From assembly GCA_964481885.1 (NCBI GenBank), contig CAYZUS010000007.1:15261-79260 (forward strand): a stretch of DNA of 64,000 nt. Reading direction: 5' to 3'. The position numbers and the translations under genes were made by a program. Source of the stretch: Fen731 sp964481885 (GTDB taxonomy: Bacteria > Actinomycetota > Humimicrobiia > Humimicrobiales > Humimicrobiaceae). This document shows, in pieces, positions 34,329-43,551 of this stretch. The notes under the pieces were generated by a model. The model made no database searches, was not told the origin of the DNA, and worked only from the letters and a program-made list of their open reading frames with translations. Position 1 is the stretch's first letter. Each line of letters opens with the position of its first letter.

Positions 34329-34724
34329 ATTAAAACCATAGATATAAAAAGCAGCAAAAGAATAGAATTTATTGATATCACAGAAAAAATTAATAACATA
34401 ATCAGGCAATCCGGAATAACTGAAGGCGCCTGCTTTATCACTGTTCCCCACACCACTGCGGCGATAACTATTAATGAAAACTCGGACCCGGATGTTGTGC
34501 GTGATATTTTAAACAAAACAGGCAGGCTAATCCCACAGGTTGAAGGCTATGCCCACATGGAAGGCAACTCTGATGCACACATCAAGTCAAGCTTTTTTAG
34601 CCCTTCCCTTTCATTGATAATAAATGAAAACAGGCTTCTGCTGGGAGTCTGGCAGGCAGTTTATTTTTGTGAATTTGACGGACCGAGAAACAGACAAGTT
34701 TATATAAAATCAATACAAGGATAG
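34329..34724 (+). CDS. YjbQ/UPF0047-family protein with ATT start
   Basis: A ~131-residue protein with the family blocks TVPHTTAAITINEN, DVVRDIL, MEGNSDAHIKSSFF and LLGVWQAVYFCEFDGPR. YjbQ proteins have weak thiamine-phosphate-synthase activity but an unsettled role. No ATG, GTG or TTG exists in frame upstream of residue 57; a TAA at 34290 closes the frame. The conserved N-terminus (xKTIDIKSSKRIEFIDIT) begins at the ATT codon at 34329, which has AAAGGA exactly 8 bases upstream, so an ATT start is the best reading. rarA begins 1 base after its stop. Confidence 0.82.
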   Translation: MKTIDIKSSKRIEFIDITEKINNIIRQSGITEGACFITVPHTTAAITINENSDPDVVRDILNKTGRLIPQVEGYAHMEGNSDAHIKSSFFSPSLSLIINENRLLLGVWQAVYFCEFDGPRNRQVYIKSIQG

Positions 34725-34725
34725 T

Positions 34726-36117
34726 ATGGATATTTCTGAAAATACTGGCGATAGCCTGAAAATACAGCCTTCTGCAAAATATGCTCCGCTTGCTGACAGG
34801 ATGCGCCCACTTGAGCTTGATGAATTCATAGGTCAGGAACATATAGTGGGAAAAGGAAAAATACTGCAAAGAATGATAGAAGAAGACAGGATATTTTCCA
34901 TGATTCTCTGGGGCCCGCCGGGATGCGGAAAGACCACCCTTGCCAGGATTATTGCCAACAAAACTCAGAGTAACTTTATTTCTTATTCTGCGGTCATCTC
35001 CGGAATAAAGCAAATTAAGGAGGTAATGGAAATTGCCCATATTGAGCAACAAACCCATAATAAAAGGACGATCATTTTCATAGATGAAATCCACAGATTC
35101 AATAAGGCTCAACAGGATGCATTCCTTCCTTATGTTGAGGAAGGCACCATAATACTTATCGGGGCCACAACTGAAAACCCATCTTTTGAAATAATATCTG
35201 CGCTTCTTTCAAGATGCAAAGTATTCGTCTTAAATAAGTTAAATGAAGACGAAATAGCGCTTTTGCTAAAGCGTTCTCTTATCGATAAAAAAAGAGGATA
35301 CGGCAACTATAAGGTTGAAGTCGAGGATGAGACTATTGAATATCTGGCAGGCTATAGCGATGGCGATTCAAGAGTCGCATACAATATTCTTGAGATGGCA
35401 GTTACAAGCTCTGAAACTGACCTGGGACAGGAACATAAAAAATCTTCGAAAAATTTTCAGATAAAAATAGATATTCCTCTTATTGAAAATATCATCCAGA
35501 AAAAGGCGCTGCTATACGATAAGGGCGGCGAAGAGCATTATAATATTATATCTGCACTTCATAAAAGCCTGAGGGGCAGCGACCCTGACGCAGCTGTATA
35601 CTGGACCATAAGAATGCTCGAAAGCGGTGAGGATCCCCTTTATATCCTGAGGCGGATGGTAAGGTTTGCTTCAGAGGATGTCGGACTTGCTGATCCGAAT
35701 GCCCTTGGCATGGCTATTGCAGCAAAGGCGGCTTTTGAATTCATCGGTCCGCCCGAAGGATACCTTGCAATCATACAGACTGCAATATATCTTGCGATTA
35801 CACCCAAAAGCAATGCAATATACAAGACTTATTCAAATACAATGGAAGATATCAGAAGATTCCAGTCTCTTCCGGTTCCCTATCACATCAGGAATGCGCC
35901 TACAAAGCTCATGAAGAATATCGGCTACTCAAAGGGATACATTTATCCGCATAATCATGAAAATGCCATTGTGTACCAGTCATTCCTGCCTGATGAGATT
36001 AAGGGCAAAAAGTATTATTTCCCAACCGAAAGAGGATATGAAAAAGAACTGAAATCAAGGCTGGAAAAAATAAACGACTACAAGCAAAAACTTAAAAAAG
36101 ACAGTGAAAACAAATAA
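34726..36117 (+). CDS. rarA: Replication-associated recombination protein RarA (MgsA)
   Basis: A clamp-loader-like AAA+ ATPase acting at stalled forks. Start RMRPLELDEFIGQEHIVG, Walker A GPPGCGKTT (63-71), Walker B FIDEIHRFNKAQQD, sensor 1 GATTENPSFE, and the C-terminal tetramerisation part ending YFPTERGYEKELKSRLEKI. 463 residues, slightly longer than E. coli RarA because of a tail and a Glu/Lys insert near 230. It is translationally close to yjbQ and converges on asd with 1 base between the stops. Confidence 0.95.
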   Translation: MDISENTGDSLKIQPSAKYAPLADRMRPLELDEFIGQEHIVGKGKILQRMIEEDRIFSMILWGPPGCGKTTLARIIANKTQSNFISYSAVISGIKQIKEVMEIAHIEQQTHNKRTIIFIDEIHRFNKAQQDAFLPYVEEGTIILIGATTENPSFEIISALLSRCKVFVLNKLNEDEIALLLKRSLIDKKRGYGNYKVEVEDETIEYLAGYSDGDSRVAYNILEMAVTSSETDLGQEHKKSSKNFQIKIDIPLIENIIQKKALLYDKGGEEHYNIISALHKSLRGSDPDAAVYWTIRMLESGEDPLYILRRMVRFASEDVGLADPNALGMAIAAKAAFEFIGPPEGYLAIIQTAIYLAITPKSNAIYKTYSNTMEDIRRFQSLPVPYHIRNAPTKLMKNIGYSKGYIYPHNHENAIVYQSFLPDEIKGKKYYFPTERGYEKELKSRLEKINDYKQKLKKDSENK

Positions 36118-36118
36118 T

Positions 36119-37138
36119 TTATTTATTGTTTATCAGCAACTCTGCAATCTGTATTGCATTTAATGCTGCGCCCTTTCTTAGCTGATCCCCTACAATCCAC
36201 ATGGCAAGGCCATTGTCAACCGAGATGTCTTCTCTTATTCTTCCCACATACACATCATCCCGGCCTGAAGAGTCAAGAGGGGTCGGATAGGACAGATTTG
36301 ATATATCATCCTTAAGAGTAACACCCGGAGCCTTAGAGAGTGCTTCCCTGGCCTGTGCTACGCTTATTTTTTCTTTCGTTTCAATATTTAAAGACTCTGA
36401 GTGAGAGGTAAACACCGGAACTCTCACGGTAGTTGCGCTTACCTTCATATTAAAATCATTAAATATCTTCCTTGTTTCATGATGCATCTTCATTTCTTCT
36501 TTTGTATACCCGTTTTCAAGAAATACATCTATATGAGGTATTACATTAAATGCAATCTGTACAGGGAAAATATTTTTAATTACCTGGCTTTTGCTATCGC
36601 ACATTATCTGCCTTGACTGCTCCTCGAGCTCGAGAATTGCTTTTGCGCCAGCGCCGGACACAGCCTGATATGTCGATACCACTATCCTTTTAATGGGTGA
36701 AATATCATATAAGGGTTTTACTGCAACTGCCATAATTATTGTCGAGCAGTTTGGATTTGCAATAATACCTTTATGCTTGAATGCATCTTCTGGATTGACC
36801 TCCGGAATGACCAGCGGTATTTCAGGATCCATCCTGAAAGCGCTGCTGTTATCGATTACTACTGCTCCACTGTCTGCAGCGTATTTTGCAAATTCTTTCG
36901 ACCTTGAGGCGCCTGCGGAAAAAAGGGCTATGTCAATATTTTTAAAAGAATCCGCTGAAAGTTCCTGTACTTCAAACTGTTCATTTTTAAATTCGATCTT
37001 TTTACCTGCAGATCTTGCAGAAGCAAGAAGTGTCAGCGACTTTATCGGAAAAGACCTTTCTTCAAGAATTGACAGAAACACATTCCCAACTGCCCCTGTA
37101 GCCCCTGCAATTGCCACATTATATTCTTTCAAAATCAA
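36119..37138 (-). CDS. asd: Aspartate-semialdehyde dehydrogenase
   Basis: It reduces aspartyl phosphate to the semialdehyde for Lys, Met, Thr and diaminopimelate. NADP loop AGATGAVGNVFLSIL (11-25), catalytic cysteine in ANPNCSTIIM (C131), active-site QAVSGAGAKAILELEEQ and EKISVAQAR near the end. 339 residues, normal. Overlaps lysC by 4 bases (ATGA type), so the two are translationally coupled. Confidence 0.97.
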   Translation of the reverse strand: MILKEYNVAIAGATGAVGNVFLSILEERSFPIKSLTLLASARSAGKKIEFKNEQFEVQELSADSFKNIDIALFSAGASRSKEFAKYAADSGAVVIDNSSAFRMDPEIPLVIPEVNPEDAFKHKGIIANPNCSTIIMAVAVKPLYDISPIKRIVVSTYQAVSGAGAKAILELEEQSRQIMCDSKSQVIKNIFPVQIAFNVIPHIDVFLENGYTKEEMKMHHETRKIFNDFNMKVSATTVRVPVFTSHSESLNIETKEKISVAQAREALSKAPGVTLKDDISNLSYPTPLDSSGRDDVYVGRIREDISVDNGLAMWIVGDQLRKGAALNAIQIAELLINNK

Positions 37139-38391
37139 TCTCCTTTATATACTTCACGTTTTTCCAAACCAAAACCGGCATGCAGTATCCTTACCGCACT
37201 TTTAACCTGTTCTTTCTTTATCACACAAGATATCCTGATAGGTGAAGTGCTTATCATTTGAATATTTATTCCCTCATTTGCAAACAATTCAAACATCTTT
37301 GCAGCAACTCCCGGATGGGTCTGCATTCCTGCCCCGACAATTGACACTTTTGCTACATCCGCATCGATATCCAGGCTTGAATACGATACTGTATCTTTCA
37401 GGCCTTCAAGTATTTTCTGTGCAATCGATAGGTCTTCATTCCTGACAGTAAATGAGATTGTTGCAATTCCTTTTTCGCCAATATTCTGGACTATCAGGTC
37501 GACGCTTATATTATTTTGTGCAAAAGCTCCAAAAAGCCCGGATGCGATGCCTGGTTTGTCCTGCAGGCCAAAAACAGTAATTTTAACCTGGCTTGGGTCA
37601 TACGCAACTCCTGTTACAAGAGGCCTCTCCATTTTATCGTTCTTTTTAAAATCTTCCATAACCCATGTCCCTTCATTATCGTTAAAACTTGATCTAACCT
37701 GTATTATTACGTCGTGTTTCCTGGCAAACTCAACAGCTCTCAGATGCAGGACCTTTGCGCCTGAGGAAGCAAGCTCAAGCATTTCTTCAAATGAAAGCGT
37801 GTCAATTTTCTGTGCATCCGCAACTACATTTGGGTCCGTTGTATAGACTCCGTCAACATCAGTATATATCTCGCAGTACTTTGCTTTAAGGGCCGCCGCA
37901 ATGGCAACAGCAGTTGTATCGGAGCCCCCCCTTCCAAGAGTTGTGATGTCCCCAAATGAGTTTAGGCCCTGGAAACCTGCGATTACCACTATGTTTCCAT
38001 TCCTGATTTCTTTTAAGATCCTTGTGCCATTTATAAAAAGGATCTTGGCATTTGAATATATGTCATCAGTATGAATACCTGCCTGTATGCCTGTCATGGA
38101 TATTGCATCATACCCCTTTTCCTGAATGGCAAGGGCAAGAAGCGCAACGGATACCTGCTCTCCGGTAGAAAGAAGCATATCCATTTCCCGCCTGTTATGA
38201 TTTTTTGCAACACTGTTTGCAAGATCTATTAAATCGTCTGTCGTATCCCCCATTGCCGACACGACTACAACCACATCCGAACCGTTATTTTTTGCTTTTA
38301 TTACCCTGTCGGCAACTCTTTTTATTCTGTCAGCATCGCCTACAGAAGTTCCGCCGAATTTCATTACTATGATATCTTTTTTCGTTTGCAT
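37135..38391 (-). CDS. lysC: Aspartate kinase
   Basis: It phosphorylates aspartate, the first step of the pathway completed by the adjacent asd. KFGGTSVGD (11-19), LGRGGSDTTAVAIAAAL and the two C-terminal ACT domains (VTGVAYDPSQVKITVFG and VSIVGAGMQTHPG) are seen. At 418 residues it is the alpha-type, ACT-containing enzyme, expected to be feedback inhibited. I saw no lysine riboswitch in the 158 bases upstream; these hold only the nifJ terminator hairpin and AT-rich DNA. Confidence 0.97.
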   Translation of the reverse strand: MQTKKDIIVMKFGGTSVGDADRIKRVADRVIKAKNNGSDVVVVVSAMGDTTDDLIDLANSVAKNHNRREMDMLLSTGEQVSVALLALAIQEKGYDAISMTGIQAGIHTDDIYSNAKILFINGTRILKEIRNGNIVVIAGFQGLNSFGDITTLGRGGSDTTAVAIAAALKAKYCEIYTDVDGVYTTDPNVVADAQKIDTLSFEEMLELASSGAKVLHLRAVEFARKHDVIIQVRSSFNDNEGTWVMEDFKKNDKMERPLVTGVAYDPSQVKITVFGLQDKPGIASGLFGAFAQNNISVDLIVQNIGEKGIATISFTVRNEDLSIAQKILEGLKDTVSYSSLDIDADVAKVSIVGAGMQTHPGVAAKMFELFANEGINIQMISTSPIRISCVIKKEQVKSAVRILHAGFGLEKREVYKGD

Positions 38392-38472
38392 GTTTTATCT
38401 TGTTTGTCCGTAAATATTTTTAATTTTATTAATATTTTATTATTTATCACCCTGAAAATAATAGCAGAAATT

Positions 38473-38506
38473 ATACAATCTATACACTTTCGTGTATAGA
38501 TTGTAT
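38473..38506. terminator. 15-bp hairpin between nifJ and lysC
   Basis: Perfect 15-base arms (38473-38487 and 38492-38506, ATACAATCTATACAC and its complement) around TTTC. On the plus strand a run of T follows; on the minus strand, where both neighbouring genes lie, the tail is only TAATTTC. It sits 44 bases after the nifJ stop and is probably its terminator. Confidence 0.65.
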
Positions 38507-38549
38507 TTTTTTAAATATTTTATAACCCGGGTTTAAGCTTAAGTCCTGC

Positions 38550-41500
38550 TTAAAAAACCCCATTTCCTTCAGCCAGTTTCTTATAGAATTCGTATTTTTC
38601 TTTTGCTTCCTTATCAGCCTCAGCAAACAACCTTTCAGCATCAGCAGGAAATGTCTTGGAGAGTGAAGAAAATCTTACTTCATTATTAAGAAATTCCCTG
38701 AATGATTCTTTTGGCTCTTTTGAATCAAGGCTGAATGGATTTTTACCCTGCTCCTTCAGCTGTGGATTATATCTGTATAAATGCCAGTAACCTGCATCAA
38801 CTGCCTGTTTCTGCCTGTATTGAGCGTAAGACATTCCAGCCTTTATCCCATGATTTATACATGAAGAATAAGCTATTATAATCGATGGGCCCTTGTAGGA
38901 CTCAGCTTCATGGAAAGCTTTCAGGGTTTGGTTCATGTTGGCGCCCATTGCAATCTGTGCCACATAAATATACCCGTAAGTCATGGATATGAGACCCAGG
39001 TCTTTTTTCTTGACCTGTTTTCCTGCAGTTGCAAACTTGGCAACCGCACCCTTGGGTGTAGATTTTGATGACTGCCCTCCGGTATTGGAATATACCTCCG
39101 TATCAACAACAAGGACATTTATGTCCTCATTTGATGCCAGGACATGGTCCAGCCCGCCGTAACCGATATCATATGCCCATCCGTCACCACCCAGCGCCCA
39201 TACTGATTTCTTTATAAGGTAGTCTTTTAACAAGAGTATCTCGCTGCGAATCTCTTCGGCCCTTGTATCTTTTATTTTTACTGAAAGCACATCCACGACT
39301 TTTTCAGATGCAGTTATGCTCTCTTTACCATTCTCCTTGTTTATGATCCATTCATTTAACGCATCCTTTATTTTCTGGTCAACGGAACCACATAAAAGCA
39401 TTTCTTTGGCCAGATTTTCTACCCTGTTTCTCTGCTGATTAAATGACAGAACCATTCCATATCCGTATTCTGCATTATCCTCAAAAAGTGAATTGGCATA
39501 CGCAGGGCCACGGCCCTTTGAATTTACTGTATATGGTATGCTTGGAGCAGTTGCGCCCCATATAAATGAGCAGCCTGTGGCATTTGCTATAAGCATCCTG
39601 TCTCCGAAAAGCTGGGTTGCAAGTTTTACGTACGGAGTCTCTCCGCAGCCTGCGCAAGCTCCTGAAAACTCGAGCAGTGGTTGTTTGAACTGGCTGCCCT
39701 TAAGAGTATCGTCAGCAACAAGGTTTTCTTTTGGCTTTATTGTTACTGCATAATTCCACAAAGCTGATTGTTTTTCCTGGGTCCTGAACGGCTGCATTAC
39801 AAGAGCTTTTTGTTTCGCAGGACAAGTCTGCGCACAGTTTCCGCATCCGGTGCAGTCGTAATAACTCAGCTGGATTTTGTATTTGTGTCCCTCAAGCCCC
39901 TTGCCTTTGGCTTCGAGCATGTCAAAACCTTCCGGTGCATCTTTGGCTTCTTTTTCATCAAGCAGGAAAGGCCTTATTGCTGCATGTGGGCACACATAAG
40001 AGCACTGGTTGCACTGAATGCAGTTTTCTTTCACCCATTCAGGTACACTTATTGCAATCCCCCTCTTTTCATAAGCTGCCGTTCCAAGAGGGAATGTGCC
40101 GTCTTCAGCGTCTACAAATGCGCTGACCGGTATTGAGTCCCCTTCATGCCTGTTTACAACTCTTAAAAGATTTTTAATGATATCAGGTTCCATTGCTCCT
40201 TTAATATCTGCAACTTCCTGGGCATCTTTCCACGATACTGGTATGTCAATCTTGACCATTGCGTCAATTCCCTGGTCTATTGCCTCATTATTCATCCTTA
40301 CAATATCTTCGCCTTTGGAGCCATATGTCTTTGTAACAGCCTTTTTCATGAATTTTATTGCATCATCCAATGGGATTACGTTTGAAAGTTTAAAGAATGC
40401 CGACTGCATCACCATGTTTATCCTGTTTCCAAGACCAATATTACCGGCTATTTTGGTTGCATCAATTATATAAAAATTAATATTATGGACAGCAAGATAT
40501 TTTTTAAGGTTTCCAGGAAGCTTGTCATCAAGTTCTTCCGGTGACCATTCACAGTTTAAAATAAATGTCCCGCCATCTTTTAAGCCTTTTACCAGGTCGT
40601 ACTGATTTACATAAGCCTGGTTATGGCATGCAATAAAATCAGAAGTTGAAACGTAATACGGAGATTTGATAAGTTTTTTACCAAACCTTAAATGCGAGAT
40701 TGTAACACCTCCGGATTTTTTTGAGTCATATTCAAAATAACCCTGTGCATAAAGATCTGTGTTATCACCAATGATTTTAATTGAATTCTTATTGGCACCA
40801 ACCGTACCGTCAGAACCCAGGCCCCAGAACTTGCACCTTATGGTGCCCTCGGGTGATGTAACTATATTATCTTTGACTTCAAGGGAGTAATGCGTAACGT
40901 CATCATTGATTCCCACAGTAAAATGATCTTTTGGCTGGTCAAGTTTCAGATTATCAAAAACTGCTTTCATCTGTGAAGGAGTTGTGTCTTTGGATGAAAG
41001 GCCGTATATTCCACCTATTATTACTGGTCTTTTGGACTGATTGTAAAACAATGTTTTTATATCTTCCAGCAAAGGTTCTCCTAGTGAACCAGGCTCTTTT
41101 GTTCTGTCAAGAACAACTATCTTTTTAACTGATTTGGGAAGCGCGTCCAGAAAATGTTTCTGGGAAAACGGTCTGTAAAGCCTTACTTTGATGAGCCCGA
41201 CTTTTTCGCCTTTGCCTGCCAGGTAGTCAATGGTTTCTTCTATGGTCTCAATTGCCGAACCCATTGCCACTACAATATTTTCAGCATCCGGAGCGCCATA
41301 GTAATCAAACAGGTTGTATTGCCTTCCGGTTAAATCACTGATTTTTTTCATATATTCAGCAACTATTTCAGGAACTGCCTCATGAAACTTGTTCTGAGCT
41401 TCTTTTGCCTGAAAGAATATGTCAGGATTCTGTGCCGTACCCCTGATTATGGGATGATCGGGATTTAATGATGAATCCCTGAATCTCTTTATTGCATCAT

Positions 41501-42092
41501 GATCCACAAGCTTCTTAAAATCTTCATAGTCAATTACAGAAATCTTCTGGATTTCACTTGATGTCCTGAATCCGTCAAAAAAATGGACAAAAGGTATCCT
41601 GGACTTTATTGCAGCCATATGCGCAACACCAGCAAGGTCCATGATTTCCTGGACTGAACCGGAGGCAAGCATGGCCCAACCGGTCTGCCTGCATGCCATT
41701 ACATCTGAGTGGTCCCCGAAGATTGAAAGCGCATGGGTGGCTACGGTACGAGCGCTGACATGCAAGACTCCCGGCAGCAATTCGCCGGCAATCTTGTACA
41801 TATTTGGAATCATAAGCAAAAGCCCCTGTGAAGCTGTATAGCTTGTTGAGAGCGCTCCTGCTGCAAGAGAACCATGGATTGCCCCTGCTGCTCCTCCTTC
41901 TGATTGAAGTTCTGCTACAAGTACGGGCTGCCCAAACATATTTTTCCTGGAATGTGCCGCCCAGTCGTCGACATACTCGCCCATTGTGGAGGATGGGGTA
42001 ATCGGGTATATTGCTGCAACTTCTGTAAATGCATAAGATACATAAGCTGCCGCTGAATTACCATCCATCGTTTCCATTTTCTGCTTTGTCAT
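38550..42092 (-). CDS. nifJ: Pyruvate:ferredoxin (flavodoxin) oxidoreductase
   Basis: The single-chain PFOR of 1180 residues converts pyruvate and CoA to acetyl-CoA, CO2 and reduced ferredoxin. Domain order: pyrimidine-binding part (IYPITPSSTMGEYVDDWA), gamma part (GLGSDGTVGANKNSIKII), two [4Fe-4S] motifs CIQCNQCSYVCPHAAIRP and CTGCGNCAQTCPAK, then the TPP-binding part with CAGCGETPYVKL, GGDGWAYDIGYGGLDHVLA and NTGGQSSKSTP. All cluster cysteines are present. The ATG has AAAGGAGAAG upstream. Monocistronic. It implies anaerobic pyruvate metabolism; the reaction can also run toward pyruvate in autotrophs. Confidence 0.97.
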   Translation of the reverse strand: MTKQKMETMDGNSAAAYVSYAFTEVAAIYPITPSSTMGEYVDDWAAHSRKNMFGQPVLVAELQSEGGAAGAIHGSLAAGALSTSYTASQGLLLMIPNMYKIAGELLPGVLHVSARTVATHALSIFGDHSDVMACRQTGWAMLASGSVQEIMDLAGVAHMAAIKSRIPFVHFFDGFRTSSEIQKISVIDYEDFKKLVDHDAIKRFRDSSLNPDHPIIRGTAQNPDIFFQAKEAQNKFHEAVPEIVAEYMKKISDLTGRQYNLFDYYGAPDAENIVVAMGSAIETIEETIDYLAGKGEKVGLIKVRLYRPFSQKHFLDALPKSVKKIVVLDRTKEPGSLGEPLLEDIKTLFYNQSKRPVIIGGIYGLSSKDTTPSQMKAVFDNLKLDQPKDHFTVGINDDVTHYSLEVKDNIVTSPEGTIRCKFWGLGSDGTVGANKNSIKIIGDNTDLYAQGYFEYDSKKSGGVTISHLRFGKKLIKSPYYVSTSDFIACHNQAYVNQYDLVKGLKDGGTFILNCEWSPEELDDKLPGNLKKYLAVHNINFYIIDATKIAGNIGLGNRINMVMQSAFFKLSNVIPLDDAIKFMKKAVTKTYGSKGEDIVRMNNEAIDQGIDAMVKIDIPVSWKDAQEVADIKGAMEPDIIKNLLRVVNRHEGDSIPVSAFVDAEDGTFPLGTAAYEKRGIAISVPEWVKENCIQCNQCSYVCPHAAIRPFLLDEKEAKDAPEGFDMLEAKGKGLEGHKYKIQLSYYDCTGCGNCAQTCPAKQKALVMQPFRTQEKQSALWNYAVTIKPKENLVADDTLKGSQFKQPLLEFSGACAGCGETPYVKLATQLFGDRMLIANATGCSFIWGATAPSIPYTVNSKGRGPAYANSLFEDNAEYGYGMVLSFNQQRNRVENLAKEMLLCGSVDQKIKDALNEWIINKENGKESITASEKVVDVLSVKIKDTRAEEIRSEILLLKDYLIKKSVWALGGDGWAYDIGYGGLDHVLASNEDINVLVVDTEVYSNTGGQSSKSTPKGAVAKFATAGKQVKKKDLGLISMTYGYIYVAQIAMGANMNQTLKAFHEAESYKGPSIIIAYSSCINHGIKAGMSYAQYRQKQAVDAGYWHLYRYNPQLKEQGKNPFSLDSKEPKESFREFLNNEVRFSSLSKTFPADAERLFAEADKEAKEKYEFYKKLAEGNGVF

Positions 42093-42442
42093 TTGGTTAC
42101 TTCTCCTTTGGATTTATTAAATTACTTTTTAAATATTTGCTTGAAACTTATTTGTTTATTTACGAATAACTCTGATTTTATTTAATTATCTTTTTATATC
42201 AGCCCTAAAATTTTCACGACCTGGTTTAAATTGCAAAATGTTTACCGGAAACTATTTAATTCTTGGTGAATAACTAATTTTATGCCGACTTAATTGTTAA
42301 AATTAGGCTTGGAAACTTTTTATTCATGCTATTTTATCCAATTATTCAGCAGGAACTATTTGATTATTCGCTTGATATCTCATATTTTTTACCATCAAGT
42401 CTCAGGTCAAACCTCGAAATTATATCACAATTTTTAAAGAAC
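42093..42442. other. Non-coding stretch between recR and nifJ
   Basis: About 350 AT-rich bases. The word GGAAACTATTT or GGAACTATTTGATTATTC recurs loosely three times; otherwise nothing recognised. It should hold the nifJ promoter. Confidence 0.5.
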
Positions 42443-43042
42443 TCAAAACTCTTTTCTGTCATTTAATGCCCTGCCAAGCGTAACCTCGTCAGCATATTCA
42501 ATTACACCGCCAACAGGCAATCCACTTGCAAGTCTTGTTATTTTTATTTCAAGGGGCTTTAGAATCTTCTTTAAATAAGTCGATGTACTTTCGCCCTCTA
42601 CAGTAGGATTTAGTGCAAAAATTATCTCATCTATGTCTATTTTTTTTATGCGTTCAAGAAGCGCCGGGACCCTGATTTCTTCCGGGCCGATATTGTCAAT
42701 CGGAGAAAGAAGGTTTCCAAGCACATGATAGAGCCCTTTGTACTCCCCCGTGTTTTCCATGATTGCAACATCTGATACTTCCTGGACTATACAAATTTTT
42801 CTTATGTCCCTGCCTGAGTCGCTGCAAATATTACATACTTCTTCTTCTGAAATGCTGAAGCAAATTGAGCAAAACCTGATTTTTTCACTCATTTCAATCA
42901 TTGATTGAGCAAATCTTTCAATATCGCGGGACTGTTGCTTTAAGAGATAGTAAACTATCCTTTTTGCTGATTTGGGCCCGATACCGGGCAGCCTTTTAAA
43001 CTCATTAATTAAATTTTCTATACTTTTAATAAATAATGCCAT
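42443..43042 (-). CDS. recR: Recombination mediator RecR
   Basis: Part of the RecFOR gap-repair system. Helix-hairpin-helix start LINEFKRLPGIGPKSAKRIVYYLL, zinc finger CSICFSISEEEVCNIC, then a Toprim domain (ICIVQEVSDVAIMENTGEYKGLYHVL) and GGVIEYADEVTLGRAL. 199 residues, normal. Last gene of the ffs-dnaX-ybaB-recR block, 200 bases after ybaB. Confidence 0.97.
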   Translation of the reverse strand: MALFIKSIENLINEFKRLPGIGPKSAKRIVYYLLKQQSRDIERFAQSMIEMSEKIRFCSICFSISEEEVCNICSDSGRDIRKICIVQEVSDVAIMENTGEYKGLYHVLGNLLSPIDNIGPEEIRVPALLERIKKIDIDEIIFALNPTVEGESTSTYLKKILKPLEIKITRLASGLPVGGVIEYADEVTLGRALNDRKEF

Positions 43043-43242
43043 ATCCCGTTCGCCTCATCCGACATAAACCTTTTGGTCTGATTAAATCATTTCTATAATA
43101 TAAAGCACCTTACATATATTTAAGTCATCTCATCTGTAATATAATACTTTGTTTGAATGAGTAGTTGTGTCCGTAAAGTAAACCGCTTTATAAGCAATAA
43201 ATCACATCCAGTGCTTCTTAGAGTTTCCTTTATTTTAAGGCA

Positions 43243-43551
43243 TCAGAACCCCGGGATACTCATGCCTCCTGTAACTGCCATAAGTTTTGCTTTGGCGTCA
43301 TCTTTGGACTGCCTGATTGCGTCATTTAAAGCCACAAGAACCATATCCTGAAGCATTTCTATATCAGCAGGTTCAAAAGCTCCTTTGTCAATATTAACTT
43401 CCAGGACTTCCTGGTCACCATTAACTTTAACCTTAACCGCTCCACCTCCTGAAGATGCTTCATAAATCGTGTTTTTTAGCTCTTCCTGTATTTTTTCCAT
43501 TTGTCTTTGGGCAACCTGTGCCTGTTTCATCAAATCATTAATATTCATCAT
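43243..43551 (-). CDS. YbaB/EbfC-family nucleoid-associated protein
   Basis: A 102-residue DNA-binding dimer protein. MNINDLMKQAQVAQRQMEKIQ, VKVNGDQEVLEVNID and the Gly/Met-rich end GGMSIPGF are family marks. Its ATG sits in the dnaX stop (ATGATGA arrangement, AAGGAG upstream), so it is translationally coupled to dnaX, as in most bacteria. Confidence 0.95.
   Translation of the reverse strand: MMNINDLMKQAQVAQRQMEKIQEELKNTIYEASSGGGAVKVKVNGDQEVLEVNIDKGAFEPADIEMLQDMVLVALNDAIRQSKDDAKAKLMAVTGGMSIPGF

Noticed and set aside
38392..38549. Lysine riboswitch before lysC
   Set aside because: The region is short and AT-rich with only the nifJ-side hairpin; none of the conserved riboswitch parts are present.
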